Under the pieces are notes generated by a model, which was given only the letters and a program-made list of their open reading frames with translations, did not search any database and was not told where the DNA came from. This document shows positions 12,106 to 23,854 of a stretch of DNA of 64,000 bases, piece after piece. The number at the start of each line of letters is the position of its first letter. Position 1 is the first letter of the stretch. This DNA is from Rhododendron vialii (lineage: Eukaryota > Streptophyta > Magnoliopsida > Ericales > Ericaceae): assembly GCF_030253575.1 (NCBI RefSeq), contig NC_080557.1, positions 15,414,001 to 15,478,000 of the forward strand. The letters run 5' to 3'. Both the position numbers and the translations under genes were made by a program.

Positions 12106-12459
12106 AGGAATTTTCAAGTGAGGGATCCTTCATTTTGTTAAAATGAGGGACTTTCATTTCTCGATCAAATTTTGAAAATCCGAACCGTTCAATGTGTGCA
12201 GAACGTAATTTTAAGGGTCCCCGCGAGAAATCAGCAAAAAAAAATGACCGAGAAGGGCGTCATCTGACCAGTTTTTTTTGAACCGTTCAATGAAAACTGC
12301 TCGGATGAAGCCCTTCCCAGTCATTTTTTTTTTGCTGATTTCTCACAATGGACCCTTAAAATCGCGTTATTATCACTTTGAGCGGCTCGGATTATCGAAA
12401 TTCAATCTGAAAGGGAAGTCCCGCATTTTAATAAAATGACGGATCCCTCACCGGAACCT
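12106..12459. mobile_element. Foldback MITE, about 350 bp
   Basis: Nearly the whole element is two reverse-complementary arms of about 170 bp. Left-arm landmarks GAGGGATCC, TTTTAAGGGTCC, GAGAAATCAGCAAAAAAAAA and GAAGGGCGTCATC recur inverted in the right arm in mirrored order. The loop lies near 12275-12285. No ORF. Confidence 0.85.
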
Positions 12460-13160
12460 AACTCTCTCTATATATATATATATAGACACACACAAAAATC
12501 GAAATTTTTTTTTAAAAGACATGGGGGCACGTGACTTCACGTGCCCCAATGTGGGTTCGGCCTTTGATGCAGTAGTGATAGCGTAGATGGAGTTGGTAGT
12601 GGAGGGTAGTGGTGGGGAGAAAGTTAGGTGATATACAAGTACTGATAGAATCAGTAAAAATTAAGCAGGCACCAATAAATTCAGTCATAACTGAGCAGGC
12701 ACTAATCTACTTAATTTTTATTGGCAATTTTTATAGATTTTTTAGCCTATACTTTTACAAAAATGCTACAAGAACATACCTAAATGCACATATAACATGT
12801 ACATATGGATCTTGGACTTGTATCGGTCTCACAAAAATAATCTGAGCTCTCATTTTGTTCATAAACTCTTCTCACGAAAGAAGGGTATATATTATACCTG
12901 TCAATTTTGGGGGGCAAAACCTGAAGTTCCAAAATTTTTAGGACGAGTTAAAAGTATAACCTTGAAAACACCTTCTCGAGTCTAGCAGCCCAAACTTCTC
13001 TTTTCACAAAAGATGTTCCCAAAGAGTTCTTTAGTTCGCACAGTAACTTTATCGATGAGGGTTTTCGAACACCAATCGAACGTACTGTTGGAGTCACACA
13101 AACAACCCAACCAAGGGGGTAATGGAAAAAATTATGGGGTTAGTCCTACGGGCCCTTGAG

Positions 13161-13669
13161 CAGGGCCGGTCCTGAGTTGAGACAGATTAGGCAGCAGACT
13201 ACCGTTCCGCGTTCTTTTTTAACCTTCTTTTTTAAAAAGAAGGCAATTTCAAATATAATGAAAATAAAAAAAATTTTAATTTTTTTATACCGTTTAAAAG
13301 ATCTCAATGAGATCTATCAAACAAGATCCATATTGGTAAAAAAATTATTTGCGTAAACACATGATTTTTGAACTTAAAATTTCCATCATTTTCTAAAAAT
13401 TATTTTTTTTAGAAACTGAAACACCCTTAAGCCCCAAATTTTGGATCAGAACTAGGGCCTTCGATAGATAAAACCAGATATGTAATATATATTTAATCTA
13501 GCGCTTATGTAATAAATAAGCTAGCTAGCCTAGTGAAAAAACTTAATTTTGTTATCCAATAGGTACATAGTTCAAGTCTTAAAGGGCTTCCTTTTTTCTT
13601 CCTCACATGAATATTTTTTTTCCTCTCATAAGTTTGTCTTAAGCCCCTAGAATCTCAGGGCTGGCCCTG
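13161..13669. mobile_element. hAT-like MITE, 509 bp
   Basis: The terminal inverted repeats are CAGGGCCGGTCCTGAG on the left and CAGGGCCAGCCCTGAG on the right (reverse complement), the typical CAGGG-type hAT end. Flanking octamers CCCTTGAG and CTTGTGAG are only partly alike, compatible with a decayed 8 bp target duplication. AT-rich interior without transposase. It contains a palindromic AGATCTCAATGAGATCT module also found in the MITE at 61031. Confidence 0.7.
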
Positions 13670-15897
13670 CTTGTGAGCAAACACAGCGGCATGCAAATAT
13701 ACCCCATCTCACCATTCATCTCAGCAATCAATGGTCCGGAAGAGTTTTTTAAAATCCAGACCGTCCAAACACTTTTGGACGGTGAAATTGCGCGCTGTTG
13801 AGTTTTGTTCACGGCAGCCTCCCGGTTCCCTTGTTTTCAAGGAAAGGGATGGTATAGAAATCAAACGGCTCGGGCAAAGGACAAGATTATTTCATAAAAA
13901 TACAAACATCCAGTGCCAGTTTGGGAGAGATTATGTTTCATACGTCCAACACCTAGGTCAAAGAAATGTTAGTAGTGAAGCCCAAATACAATTGCAAGTA
14001 AAATGTCCAGTATTTGAAAGATTTCAAGAGCTGGTGTCCAATACTTGTAACCACCACGGCGCACCTCCCCTGCTTTTATAGATGTCCACAATTAGGGAAC
14101 CAACCTAGGCTTAGATCTCCATAACCCCTCAAAAATTTAAATTTTCGACCGCTAACATCAGTACCGCTCAGAGTTCAGACCTCCACTCCGCTCATGGATT
14201 ACTCACTTCGTAGTCTCGTAGATATCCAGAGCCCAGATTCCAGACTCTCACTTGGTAGATATCCACAATCTGGAAATAAAACAACGCTTCGAATTGGTCT
14301 TGAGGCCTCCACTCAACTCAAGGATTGCTATCCTAGGGTTAACAAAACTGAGAAAAGTCTTCTCTCACAACGTATGCATCAAATCAACACCTACTAAGGA
14401 TTATCCCAAAAAACACAACAGCAGAGAAGGGCAACCACGCATAACCGGGTCATGCTCAGCTCAGAAGAAACTTATCCAACTTGGAGCATTTCTAATTTGG
14501 CAAAGACAAACTGCACGTGAAAGGAACAAGGACATTTTGACACGAATCTTTCTGTCAGCTGAAGTTAAGGGTGGGTAATCGAATAAACAGATCTTTACAT
14601 AGCTTCGAACACATGGGAACCTTCTAACAACTGGGGAAACGACGACGTGATTTCATGTTATGGAGTATTTACTGCAGGAAAGGACAATCAAGATTGATTC
14701 CATTTCCACCAAAAAAACTCCGCCCCCTTGTTTTGGCTGAATAAGAACTAAATTCAGTAAAAGTAGCAATACAGCAGATTCCACAAGAACACATAAATAA
14801 CGCACACACGTTCGCAACATCCATAGCACCTCAACTATATTGTGTTAGAGCACGACACAAGACAGAAAATAAAACATGTAAAAGAGGCTCCAACTGAACC
14901 TCAAATTTCTTAGCACTTTCACCCAGAAACAAAAGTAAACCACTAAACCCAGAGGAATATAGTCGAGAGTGACATATACAATTGTTACATCTCTTTTCAA
15001 TCTTCAATCACAATTCACACATGTATGTACAATGCATCTTAGTATGTAACAACAAGGGATTGCAATTAAATCCGCAAATTGAACAGCATATCATGAATAA
15101 AATCATTCTTCTTTTTCCCCTTTCTCTAAAGAAGCAAAAGAGAATAGAACAGAAGAGGAGAGGGGAGGGGGAGATGCGGAACAACTAAGAAGCACAGATA
15201 AAAGAAAACAAAAACTTCACCAGATTCAACTGAACCAGTACCATCTCTTGTAAGTCACCGATGAAAAATCTCTCTTAACCAAACTACCAATAAAACTATT
15301 TATTCCCGTCCTAGCATGAAAGAGATTCCACAAGCCAGTAGAAACACAAGATACCAAAAATAAAAAATTCATAACCAAGCTTAACAGTGCGAACAGTTAT
15401 CCACTCAATGATGATAAATCCATATGTTGATGCATTTGCAGAGGAAAGCATGTGTAAGAGTTCTCCAATTGTTACATGCATAGGTGGAAAGCAGCAAATG
15501 CATGTACACAGAAAAAAGATCAACGTAAAAATACCGTCGACCATCCACATCCAAGAAGCACATGGAAACTAATAGTATGCACACATGCGACAAAGAATGT
15601 CTAAAATATCAGGATGTGGGCACAGCATGGATATATGGGTAAAAAACAAATCTTCCATGAATATCTTAACATGTCATTTATATGAATTCTCTGTTCACAA
15701 ACAACCAAAAGGTACGGAAATTGAAAGCTCACCCGAATGCTACATTAGTAATAGATGATCCAGCAAGAAAATCCACATTGGCAGATCCAATTCATAAATA
15801 GAAGCAAACAATCTCACCCATTCCGAACACTAATATCTCAGCTGCATCAGTTTATTACCAACGGTCCAACAGACACAGGTAACAAAGTAAAATAAAA
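13670..15897. other. Intergenic, no recognised gene
   Basis: About 2.2 kb of unique-looking, AT-moderate sequence. Several short open frames exist, including a hydrophobic 79-codon frame on the minus strand at 15311-15550, but none has flanking splice signals or a family signature I can support. Confidence 0.35.
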
Positions 15898-16074
15898 CCT
15901 ATCAAATTAAGAACTACTATTTCATTCAGAATCAACAATATTACTACAAGAAACTTCTTCAGACAGTACGGTAATCAACAACCCAGAAAACATAACAAGA
16001 CACAAGTCCAAGGGAAAACAGAGAAAGACCCATCACAGAAACAAAAACCCTAGCTCGCCTCGTGAATTCGAATG
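15898..16074. repeat. Direct repeat copy 1 of TOM7 3'-flank sequence
   Basis: Starts CCTATCAAATTAAGAAC and ends with AACCCTAGCTCGCCTCGTGA then ATTCGAATG. The same ordered blocks recur at 16126 and 16977, the last directly downstream of TOM7. Confidence 0.75.
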
Positions 16075-16125
16075 AAAAACCAACCCAAGCAAATAGAGGA
16101 CAGCAGATGCAAATAAAATAGGACA

Positions 16126-16283
16126 CCTATCAAATTAAGAACCATCACTTCATTCAAAATCCACTATTACTAAAACCTTACTTCAGACCATAAAAGATAA
16201 AAAGCCATCAATCTACGAGAAAAACAGAGACAGACCCATTAAGGAACACAAACCCCTAGCTCAGAAACACTCTGAATTCGAAT
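16126..16283. repeat. Direct repeat copy 2 of TOM7 3'-flank sequence
   Basis: Same block order as copies 1 and 3: CCTATCAAATTAAGAAC, ACTTCATTC, a CAGAGACAGACCCATTA-type block, CCCTAGCT and a final GAATTCGAATGAG. Confidence 0.75.
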
Positions 16284-16544
16284 GAGTCCTTATATAGTCA
16301 TTTCAAATCCCAAATCCAACGTCAATGCAAACGTAAACTACCACACCTAAAATTTGAGCTACTCTCATTGAGTAATTATAGTCAATAACTTCATCTGAAA
16401 TCCACATTTATTATATCTATAAAGGGAGATCAAATGTTTAGTGTACCTCTTTTTGAGGCTGGCTCCCACTTTTGATTCCAAAATTACCCACAAATCAATG
16501 ACAAATGCATATTGAGAGTTAGGGCCAGATGTGTCCATTAGCAT

Positions 16545-16811
16545 TTGAGTAACCAAACAACACTATCTATAACTACCCCATTACCCACGAATTTCTCTGC
16601 TTCGAATTCCATTGCCATACTTTCTCCATTTCAAAACCCATCGCCAATGTTGCTGTCTTCCAATTGCAGAAAAAGAAAAAGGTCGTCGGTTCTAACTTCT
16701 AAGCTCTCTTTCCCGTCTTCTCTTTCTATCTTTTCTTCCCATCTTGCAAATTTCTTTACTTTTATCACATTTCATATTGATTTTTTTGTATTTTGTTTAA
16801 GAAATGTCTGA
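16545..16811 (+). pseudogene. Possible transit-peptide-like exon remnant
   Basis: An open frame reads SITTPLPTNFSASNSIAIL and then PMLLSSNCRKRKRSSVLTSK, rich in S/T/P and basic residues with few acids, like a plastid or mitochondrial transit peptide. No downstream exon or homologous domain was found. It lies between direct repeat copies 2 and 3, so it may be an inserted gene fragment. It could also be chance. Confidence 0.2.
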
Positions 16812-16976
16812 ACAAAATTCAATGTTGAATATCTAACTAATGTTGTTGACGTCTTCATAATCACTTGCACACACATCATGCATGCCTGGACGCTGCTAGT
16901 CCACATAAAAACAGCCCAATTCGAGCACAAAATCAACCCACGAGTACAGGAAATAATAGGCAAGTACAAAAAAACA

Positions 16977-17160
16977 CCTATCAAATTAAGAACTATCACT
17001 TCCTTTAAAATCCATAATACCAATAAAAACTTCTTTCACACCATAAGGTACTCAACAACCCATAGAGCATAATAAAGACATAATAAGTCTACGAAAAAAA
17101 AAGAAAACGGAGAAGGACCCGTTATAGAAAACCCAAACCCTAGCTTGCGATTTCGACGAG
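16977..17160. repeat. Direct repeat copy 3, adjacent to TOM7 stop
   Basis: Third copy of the repeat at 15898 and 16126, ending 16 bp from the TOM7 stop codon. It probably corresponds to the TOM7 3' untranslated region on the minus strand. Confidence 0.7.
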
Positions 17161-17176
17161 TAGGCAGGAGGGGGAA

Positions 17177-17401
17177 TCAGACGGGGCTGAGGAGCTGGGC
17201 GAGGGATGGCTTAGGGTCGGAGTTCATGCCGATGATGATGACGAGCGGGATGAAGCCGTAGTGGGTGATCACCTTGGCTTTCTTCATGGTCCAGTTCGTC
17301 CATTCCTTGACGGATTTGGCCAGCGACCGGTCCTCCGACGGCCTCGAGGAGCCCTTCGCCGCCTTGCCTTTTGCCTTCAGTGTGATCACCTTAGACGCCA
17401 T
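17177..17401 (-). CDS. TOM7: Mitochondrial import receptor subunit TOM7
   Basis: Intronless 74-residue protein, a normal length for plant TOM7. TOM7 is a tail-anchored subunit of the TOM complex that modulates assembly and stability of the outer-membrane import pore. The N-terminal 30 residues are basic and hydrophilic. The family core [20 protein letters not shown] is intact at about residues 31-50, followed by the membrane segment [15 protein letters not shown] and the C-terminal QLLSPV. The start is the only in-frame ATG before the conserved core. The leader is probably the region up to about 17500. It is transcribed divergently from NDUFB4, about 1.7 kb away. Nothing in the reading frame is broken. 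Confidence 0.96.
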   Translation of the reverse strand: MASKVITLKAKGKAAKGSSRPSEDRSLAKSVKEWTNWTMKKAKVITHYGFIPLVIIIGMNSDPKPSLAQLLSPV

Positions 17402-17559
17402 AGAATCGATTCGAGTCGGCTCGAGCTCCCTGGAATGTAACCCTTGGGTTTTTGTAGAAAACGAGGGTTTGGCGGCGGTGGAGATTTTAATAGGAGAAGT
17501 TTCAGGATCTAAGGCCTCCTTTGGTCCTTCTTAAAGGCCTGGTTTGGTTCTTCTTAAAT

Positions 17560-18840
17560 TGTTTAGGCTTAGTTTTTCAAAAAAAATAAAGCTTGGGTTT
17601 TTTTTTGGGTGTGAGTGTCATTGTTCAATTTTTTTCGCATTTTTCTTATCCGTTTTGCGTCAAATTTTCATAGATTTTCGTCTCGATAAGAGAAAAAAAA
17701 AATTATAATTTTTATCCAATAAATTTTAGAAATATCCAAAATTTAACACTTTTAGCTGAACTAAAAGTAAATAATTTTTATTTTTTCGATTTTTCTAGTC
17801 GAGACAAATTAATAATTCACACAAATTTAAAGCAAAACTAAAAAAGGCAAAATTTTTGGAATAAGGTAAAAGAAAAAAAAACCTTGGGCCTTCTTCTTTA
17901 AAAAAAAAAAAAAACTATATAATATTGCGGAAAAGCCTATTTGGTAGGTGAGATTTGAGAGTAGGATAACAATACTATCACCACGCACAAAACACTCACA
18001 CACACTCATTCACAATAGGAGTGTCACTTATATTTGAAAAACGAAAAGCTAGGTACAGAATTTTAAAACACAATTCCTGACACAAATTTGTTTGTAATCG
18101 TTTATGAGCCAACGTGAATTGAATAGTTCTGAATATCAAGTATGGGTGGTGGAGGACCTCTCGATAACATATAGTACTAATATATTGCGGAAAAATTTTC
18201 AAATATATTTCCAAACTTCTACTTAAATGTCTCATAAAACATCCAAACATTTTAATTTAATATTTTAATTAAACATGTGAACTTCCTTGACGTTTTTAAA
18301 ATTTCGACGATTGTCAATTTTCTGTACCAACGAAAAATGCACTGGCAATATAATAAAGAGATATACGATTGGGAGATATGGTGAATGGCTAACATGTTGT
18401 GAGTTGGGATTTTCAATTTCTTCATATTCTCCTCTTCATTGTTTAATTTTAATCTTCATTATTTTCCCTTCTATTTTCCAAGTTTCAAACATAACCTAAA
18501 ATAGGTCCCTGTGCTACAAATTATGTGGATTTGGACGTGTGCATTTTGGTCACGAATCATATGGATATGGAGATTACATTCTACTCGTGTGGTCCTTTTT
18601 TAAGTGTTCGATTTCGTAAATTTAACTTTTTACGAAAACATATCATTACACTTCAAAAATTGTAACATACCATAATTAATCTTTATGAAGACATCATCAT
18701 CATTACATTGTTTTTCACTTACTTTTCAAAAAGGAATTTAGTCCAAAGGGCAAAAAAGAAAGTTTATCAATTTTTACCCACTAATTTTTTAAAATAAACA
18801 ATTATTAAAGGAATACCTAAAATGGAATAGTGAACTAAAA
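17560..18840. other. Intergenic region between TOM7 and NDUFB4
   Basis: AT-rich spacer that must hold both promoters. The 17560-17890 part contains opposed TTTTCGTCTCGATAAGAG and TCTAGTCGAGACAAATTAA modules and long A/T runs, resembling a decayed foldback MITE. From 17900 to 18840 I see no gene. Confidence 0.4.
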
Positions 18841-18951
18841 AAAGGGGAGTGAGGGAGTAATAGTTTTCAAATGATTGGGGTCAATTCGTACCAAGTTCAA
18901 ACCACAAGGGTCAAAACGAAAGTTTCCTCCGTGCGAAGAGCTGGACAGTGG

Positions 18952-19090
18952 ACCAACGAGAGAGAGTGGTTCTGAATTCTGATCGAGAGAGAAGACACAC
19001 GAGACTGCAGAGAGAACTAGAGAGAGAGAGAGAGATCGAAGAAGACGAGAGAGAAGAAGAAGAAGAAGAAGACGAGAGAGAAGAGTGAGG
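18952..19090 (+). promoter_or_regulatory. GA-rich 5' leader of NDUFB4
   Basis: GAGAGA and GAAGAA tracts directly precede the NDUFB4 start codon, as in many plant leaders. The transcription start is not determinable. The pyrimidine-rich complement stays open in two frames, which is a composition artefact. Confidence 0.4.
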
Positions 19091-19258
19091 ATGGGGGGAG
19101 GAATGGAAGCAAACAAGAACAGGTTCATAGAAGAGTGGGGAGCCGCAAGGGAGAACCTCGAGCACAACTTCAGGTGGACCCGTCGCAACTTTGCCCTCGT
19201 TGGCATCTTCGGCGTCGCCCTCCCCTTCCTCGTCTACAAGGGCATCGTCCGCGACTTC
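19091..19258 (+). CDS. NDUFB4: NADH dehydrogenase B15/NDUFB4 subunit, exon 1
   Basis: Exon 1 encodes residues 1-56 of a 71-residue mitochondrial complex I accessory subunit in the inner-membrane arm. It starts MGGGMEANKNRFIEEWGAAR, continues NLEHNFRWTRRNFALVGIFG, and has one hydrophobic segment (about residues 34-49). The plant orthologue begins almost identically and has the same 71-residue length. The exon ends at TTC before GTAACT. The ATG at 19091 matches the conserved N-terminus. The remaining 15 codons lie 3738 bp downstream. Confidence 0.95.
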
Positions 19259-19657
19259 GTAACTAATCTCTCTCTCTCTACCCATATGCTATTAATTTTG
19301 CTTCCTTATCTCGATCTGATACTGCCCTAATGTTTCAATTGTCGGACATGGCTATTACTACCATTTATTTTGTAGCTTCGTCTCTAAGCATGATGCTTTG
19401 ATCCGTACGGATGTCGTCCCGTGATTTAATTTTTTCGTGGCTGTTGTCTATAGCTACTGAATTGGCTGGCGAAGCTTCCCGAGTAAAATTTGCGTGAACA
19501 ATAGGTTTAGTACTCGCGATGCAGTTGGAATGGTGAACTCTGATGGAATCGGGATTCGAAAAGTGTAACTTTGGAGTGTTTGGACTGAAGGGAATTTAAA
19601 ACTTATTGGTTTTGTGGTTTTTTAATGGATAGGAAAAGGCCCTAATGAAATCCATTT

Positions 19658-19845
19658 AGGGTGAGGTGAGTTCACGCTATATTCTTTGTCAGATAGACGC
19701 CAAAATACTACTTGTTTCCACTAAAAGTACAAAAAAAATACCATTTAGAAAACAAAGTTAAGGGAAATGAGTTGTCTTGAATAGTGGGTATTTTTTTATT
19801 GGAATACCGAAAATACTGTTTAGACTATAGCGTGTAACTCACCCT
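19658..19845. mobile_element. MITE in NDUFB4 intron
   Basis: Ends are imperfect inverted repeats: AGGGTGAGGTGAGTTCACGC with TATA on the left, and AGGGTGAGTTACACGCTATA on the right read in reverse. About 190 bp, no ORF. Confidence 0.65.
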
Positions 19846-19874
19846 TAATATGGTCGACTTTGTGGTTAAACTTA

Positions 19875-20008
19875 AGGGAAAATGACGGCCGAGGACATGT
19901 TTTGATAATTAATACCCACCAAGGACATTTTCAGCATTAACAAATGTTCTTAGCTTGTCATTGACGGGTATTAATTATCAAAATACGTCCTGGGCCGTCA
20001 TTTTCCCT
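19875..20008. mobile_element. MITE with 7 bp TSD in NDUFB4 intron
   Basis: Terminal inverted repeats AGGGAAAATGACGGCC extend with TTTTGATAATTAATACCC into near-complete arms. The 134 bp element is flanked by perfect AAACTTA direct repeats at 19868-19874 and 20009-20015. No coding capacity. Confidence 0.8.
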
Positions 20009-20944
20009 AAACTTAATGTATTGGCCTATCCTTGTCTTGAAGTCTGCAATTGCCAGTGTGTCTGCAGACTTTAGCCTAATCTTTTGTTTTTTGTAGTTGA
20101 TTTACTACGTATTCAGGTGATGAGAGTCGCATTCCTCTAGACTTTTAGTTGTTAGCTTGATATTCAGTAAAGGGACCAACCTGGAGATGAGAACAAGTGA
20201 AGATAGAACATAGTTCTTTTACTATTAAGGCAATAGGAGCATAATGTCCCAATTTTTTCCCCATTTGGTTGACGAATCAATTATTTCGAGGGATCCTGGT
20301 GCCTAAATGTTTTGCAAAATGGGGTTTGACAAATAGTTACTTGATAAATAGTTGTGGATGATGCCTTTTGCTTTCTGAGACATGGTTATTGTTCCTAAGA
20401 TGTCATAGCCTCTCAAGAAGCTGCAAATTTCCTTTTTTGCCTTAGTGCTGGATTATGAATGAAGTTATGTACAGGCTTGTATTCCAATCACATATATTGA
20501 TGAATTTGCATAGGTTTTGTGTCTTTAATTATATGTTTATTTTCCAAAGCTTTTGGGGAAACTATGTTTCCCTAGGACCCTAGCTTCAAATGCACAAGGA
20601 ATAGTCTTGCAGAAGATCTCTTCAAACTTTTACAGTACTGGAGTTCATGCGAACTGAAATGGACTTTAATGGTTGTTTGATTATTAGGTGAAGAAAGCTT
20701 TTGTAGTGTTAGATTGCAAAGTTTTATTTTGGGATTTTGTCTGACTACTCATGTCTCTCAGGTTTATCTAGTGATCATCTCAGCCTTCCTCAATTTCTTA
20801 TCAACTTCAAATCTGTCCTCCTGTTGTACATTTAATTGTATGGGCATGCAACATTGCAAAAGCTTACTGAAATATGTAAATTTGCTGAAAGGAGGCTTAA
20901 TCGACATCATTATCCTGAATGATGCATCATGTCTATAAGTAATG

Positions 20945-21600
20945 ACTGAGTTGCTAGATCTAGATCATTTATTTTTGCAGTGTCCAAAGGCCTTGATGTT
21001 ATGGCATCGGCTGTTTCAATTGCCAAATATTTCTTGGGTGGCTTCAAGTCTCCAACTACTTGCTATCAATTGCTTTTGATTGCTTTTTGGGGTTTTGGAC
21101 CCAACAAGAAGGGAAAATAGTAGTCAGGATTGTGTTGTGTTCTCTATCAGTTAGTTGGTCTAGCATGCAGAATATATTTGAGGATATTCCTTTATGGCAT
21201 AGAGTGTGTTACTTGCCGTCCTTTTGTGCTTCAATATCTTTCCCCTATACGGGATAGCTGCGTTTTCTTTAGTAATTTCTAGCGTGTAGCTAACCCCAAT
21301 TGATTGGAACTTAAGGCTTAGGTGGGTTTGGAATGGATATGCAGTTTTGTTGTCCTCTTGTATGTTTTCTTGGAGGACCATATGTGCTGTTTACCCAAGG
21401 GGAAATTCTTCAATGGGTGGTAGTTGGTTTGAAAAGATTAAGTTTTATAGATGTGTGGCACATTTTTTGTCCCGAGTCCTAATGGAACCTATCTGGAATA
21501 GTATTTCTGTCACTATTTCATGCAAATTATGTAGTGATGGAATTTATAGATCAACCCAAAAGCTTATATTGTATATTTGTATGTATGTTCTCCTCTATAT
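20945..21600 (+). mobile_element. Degenerate LINE fragment (zf-RVT-like) in NDUFB4 intron
   Basis: The plus strand around 20960-21045 reads DLDHLFLQCPKALMLWHRLF, matching the zinc-binding region downstream of reverse transcriptase in plant L1-type LINEs (HLFLxC...LW). Stops and frame changes follow. It is sense to the host gene and presumably spliced out. Confidence 0.55.
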
Positions 21601-22996
21601 GCGTACGTATCCTTCCCTCTCGTACTCTTCATGCATATATTCGTTTTCTTGTATGATATACATGTACATATTTACATATCTTTCTAACATTGAAATTTCA
21701 TGCACGAAAAGGTGGCAACCAGATAGCTTTTTTAGGTATTGCACAGTTAATTACACTTACATCTTCTCATTATTAGAGTAATTTCAGGCCGCCCATGAGT
21801 ATTGGGGTTATTAAACCATGCTCACCTGAGTCACGTTGATGGCTTACACTAAATTTTGAACAAGTGACATGCTTAACCATGACGTTAGAGCTTTGTGATT
21901 TGAACTGCCAAATACTCTCAATTGGTTGCAAGGGTTTTCATGATTCTTCTGAGTGCGTATAGTGCCATTCTACTTGGCAAAAATTCCAGTAGTAGCATAT
22001 TAGTTGAGTGAAATGAAGCCCAAGTCATCTTCTCCCCCATTCCCTCTCATAAACACTCAAAATTTCAAACACATTCTCTCCATCGGATCCATAGAAACTC
22101 CCTAATTCTCATTGTGAAACCTTCCGACTTAGCATATTCCTTTTTATTTCTTTTTTCTGTTCCTTACTGATCTATCATACCCATCCTTTTCAGTCACGAA
22201 TCTCTGTCTTGTCACAGAGGATCAATCCTTATCAAACCACCACCAATCCACCATGCACACTCACCACTGACCACCACCTTTCCACAAACTGCCCACCTTC
22301 ATGCTTTCAAAAGTCTCCCTGTCACTCGCTGTCAATTGTCCGAGCATGTGGACCCGGTATGCAAGCTAAGTTCTAGACAAAATCCTCAGTCTGCTTTGTG
22401 GATATCCATTTTATTTGGAGAGTCTGTGCTTCCATAACTATTTTGAACTGATAGTGTAAGATCTTTTCACCTTTAACGGTATAATGAAAAGATTAACCCA
22501 TTTAGCCCAACCACCCATGTCTTCTTGTCCTGGGTCTACCTTTTTAGTTAATTATTCCGGTAATTTCACCAACTCAGATATTAAGGCTTGGATTGTCGGG
22601 TATTTAGTCACCAATTCCTTTGTTTATCATTCTTTAGTATAGTTGCATGATTTTTTGTCTATTTAATCTTGAATAATATTCTTTGTGTATGAAGCATGAA
22701 TTATTCTTTAATGTATCTTTAAAATTTAATGTACATAGTTAAATATTTTTTTTTTGTTGATTTTGTTTAGCGGAGAAGTTGTGAATCAATTGTAGGTTGA
22801 ACTTGACGCTTTGGTAGGAAATCAAGCTAGTTTCATTGGCCGTTACATTTGAACACTTATTTCCTCCTCCCCAGCGAAAACCTGCTAACAGAGAGTGATT
22901 CTTGCATGAACATTGAAGTACTTTTCATTCCTATTGTTGCCGAAAGTTTTATTGAGGGTCTTAAGACTCTTAACAGCTTGGTATTCTTGGTGACAG

Positions 22997-23044
22997 CATA
23001 TGCAAGACGAGGATGCTGGGCGGCCATACAGGAAGTTCCTCTGA
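22997..23044 (+). CDS. NDUFB4: NDUFB4 exon 2 (C-terminal 15 codons)
   Basis: After the acceptor TTGGTGACAG the sequence encodes HMQDEDAGRPYRKFL and a TGA stop. This is the conserved C-terminus of plant NDUFB4, in phase 0 with exon 1. With exon 1 it gives exactly 71 residues. The exon is only 48 coding bases and is easily missed by ORF-based annotation. Confidence 0.93.
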   Translation, partial: HMQDEDAGRPYRKFL

Positions 23045-23764
23045 GTATATCCTGCAACTGTTTTTTTCAATAATGGTGCTGAAGTGAAACTGTCTGGGCT
23101 TCCCTGAGTGCCACAAGAAGTGTGACTCTCACATTATGTGGACCTCAATTTTCTATTAATGCTCTGTTGCAAGCTTTTGCCGTATTGTGTTAACACTTTC
23201 CTATGGAGATTGATTGTCTTGATTTCAGTTGGCATTTGATGGTTACAGGCCTGTTTTTTTTTTGGTTTACCTTTGTTTGTATTTTGTTGATGGAACATCC
23301 GTCCTTGTGCATGGCCTCTCTCTGCATTTGTGTGTTGGTGATGCATGAGTTAGTCCAAAATCCTCTAAAGCTTTGGATGATTGCTTTACATTTTTTAAAA
23401 TACGTTATGTAGTGCCACCCTATGGTTCTTGTGCCATGCTATGGTTCTTGCATGTGTCCTCATTTTTTAAATGCCCTCGTGTTTTATGGATCCGTGGTAG
23501 CGTTGCTTTATTGTGATACCCTTCAAGTCTGGCTGAGTGAGTGAATTTTGGTTCTTAAACAGATTTCGGAATCTGGAGAAACGGGTATGGGAAATGTGCT
23601 TTTATGCAGTGTGTCAAGCAGTTTTGAATATGAGATATGGACCTATCAAGCAGTTTCAGAAGAATGCAGTGATCTGCTAACAAAAGAGATCTGCTAACTT
23701 ACAGATTGCAACTGCCGATAAAAAAAAAAACCTTACAGATTGCAACTACGAACACCGTTATGCC

Positions 23765-23854
23765 AAAGAAAGATCCATTCAATCCATAGTTAACAAGTTT
23801 CATCTATCCAAAGAAAGATCCATTCAATCCATACTTAACAAGTTTCATCTATCC
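23765..23854. repeat. Two-copy 45 bp tandem repeat
   Basis: The unit starting AAAGAAAGATCCATTCAATC occurs twice in a row with one difference (CATAGTT versus CATACTT). It lies in an otherwise featureless stretch (23045-24540) downstream of NDUFB4. Confidence 0.8.

Noticed and set aside
18835..19285. Two 120-codon minus-strand frames rich in S/L/R
   Set aside because: They are the complement of the GA-rich leader and first exon of NDUFB4; composition alone keeps them open.
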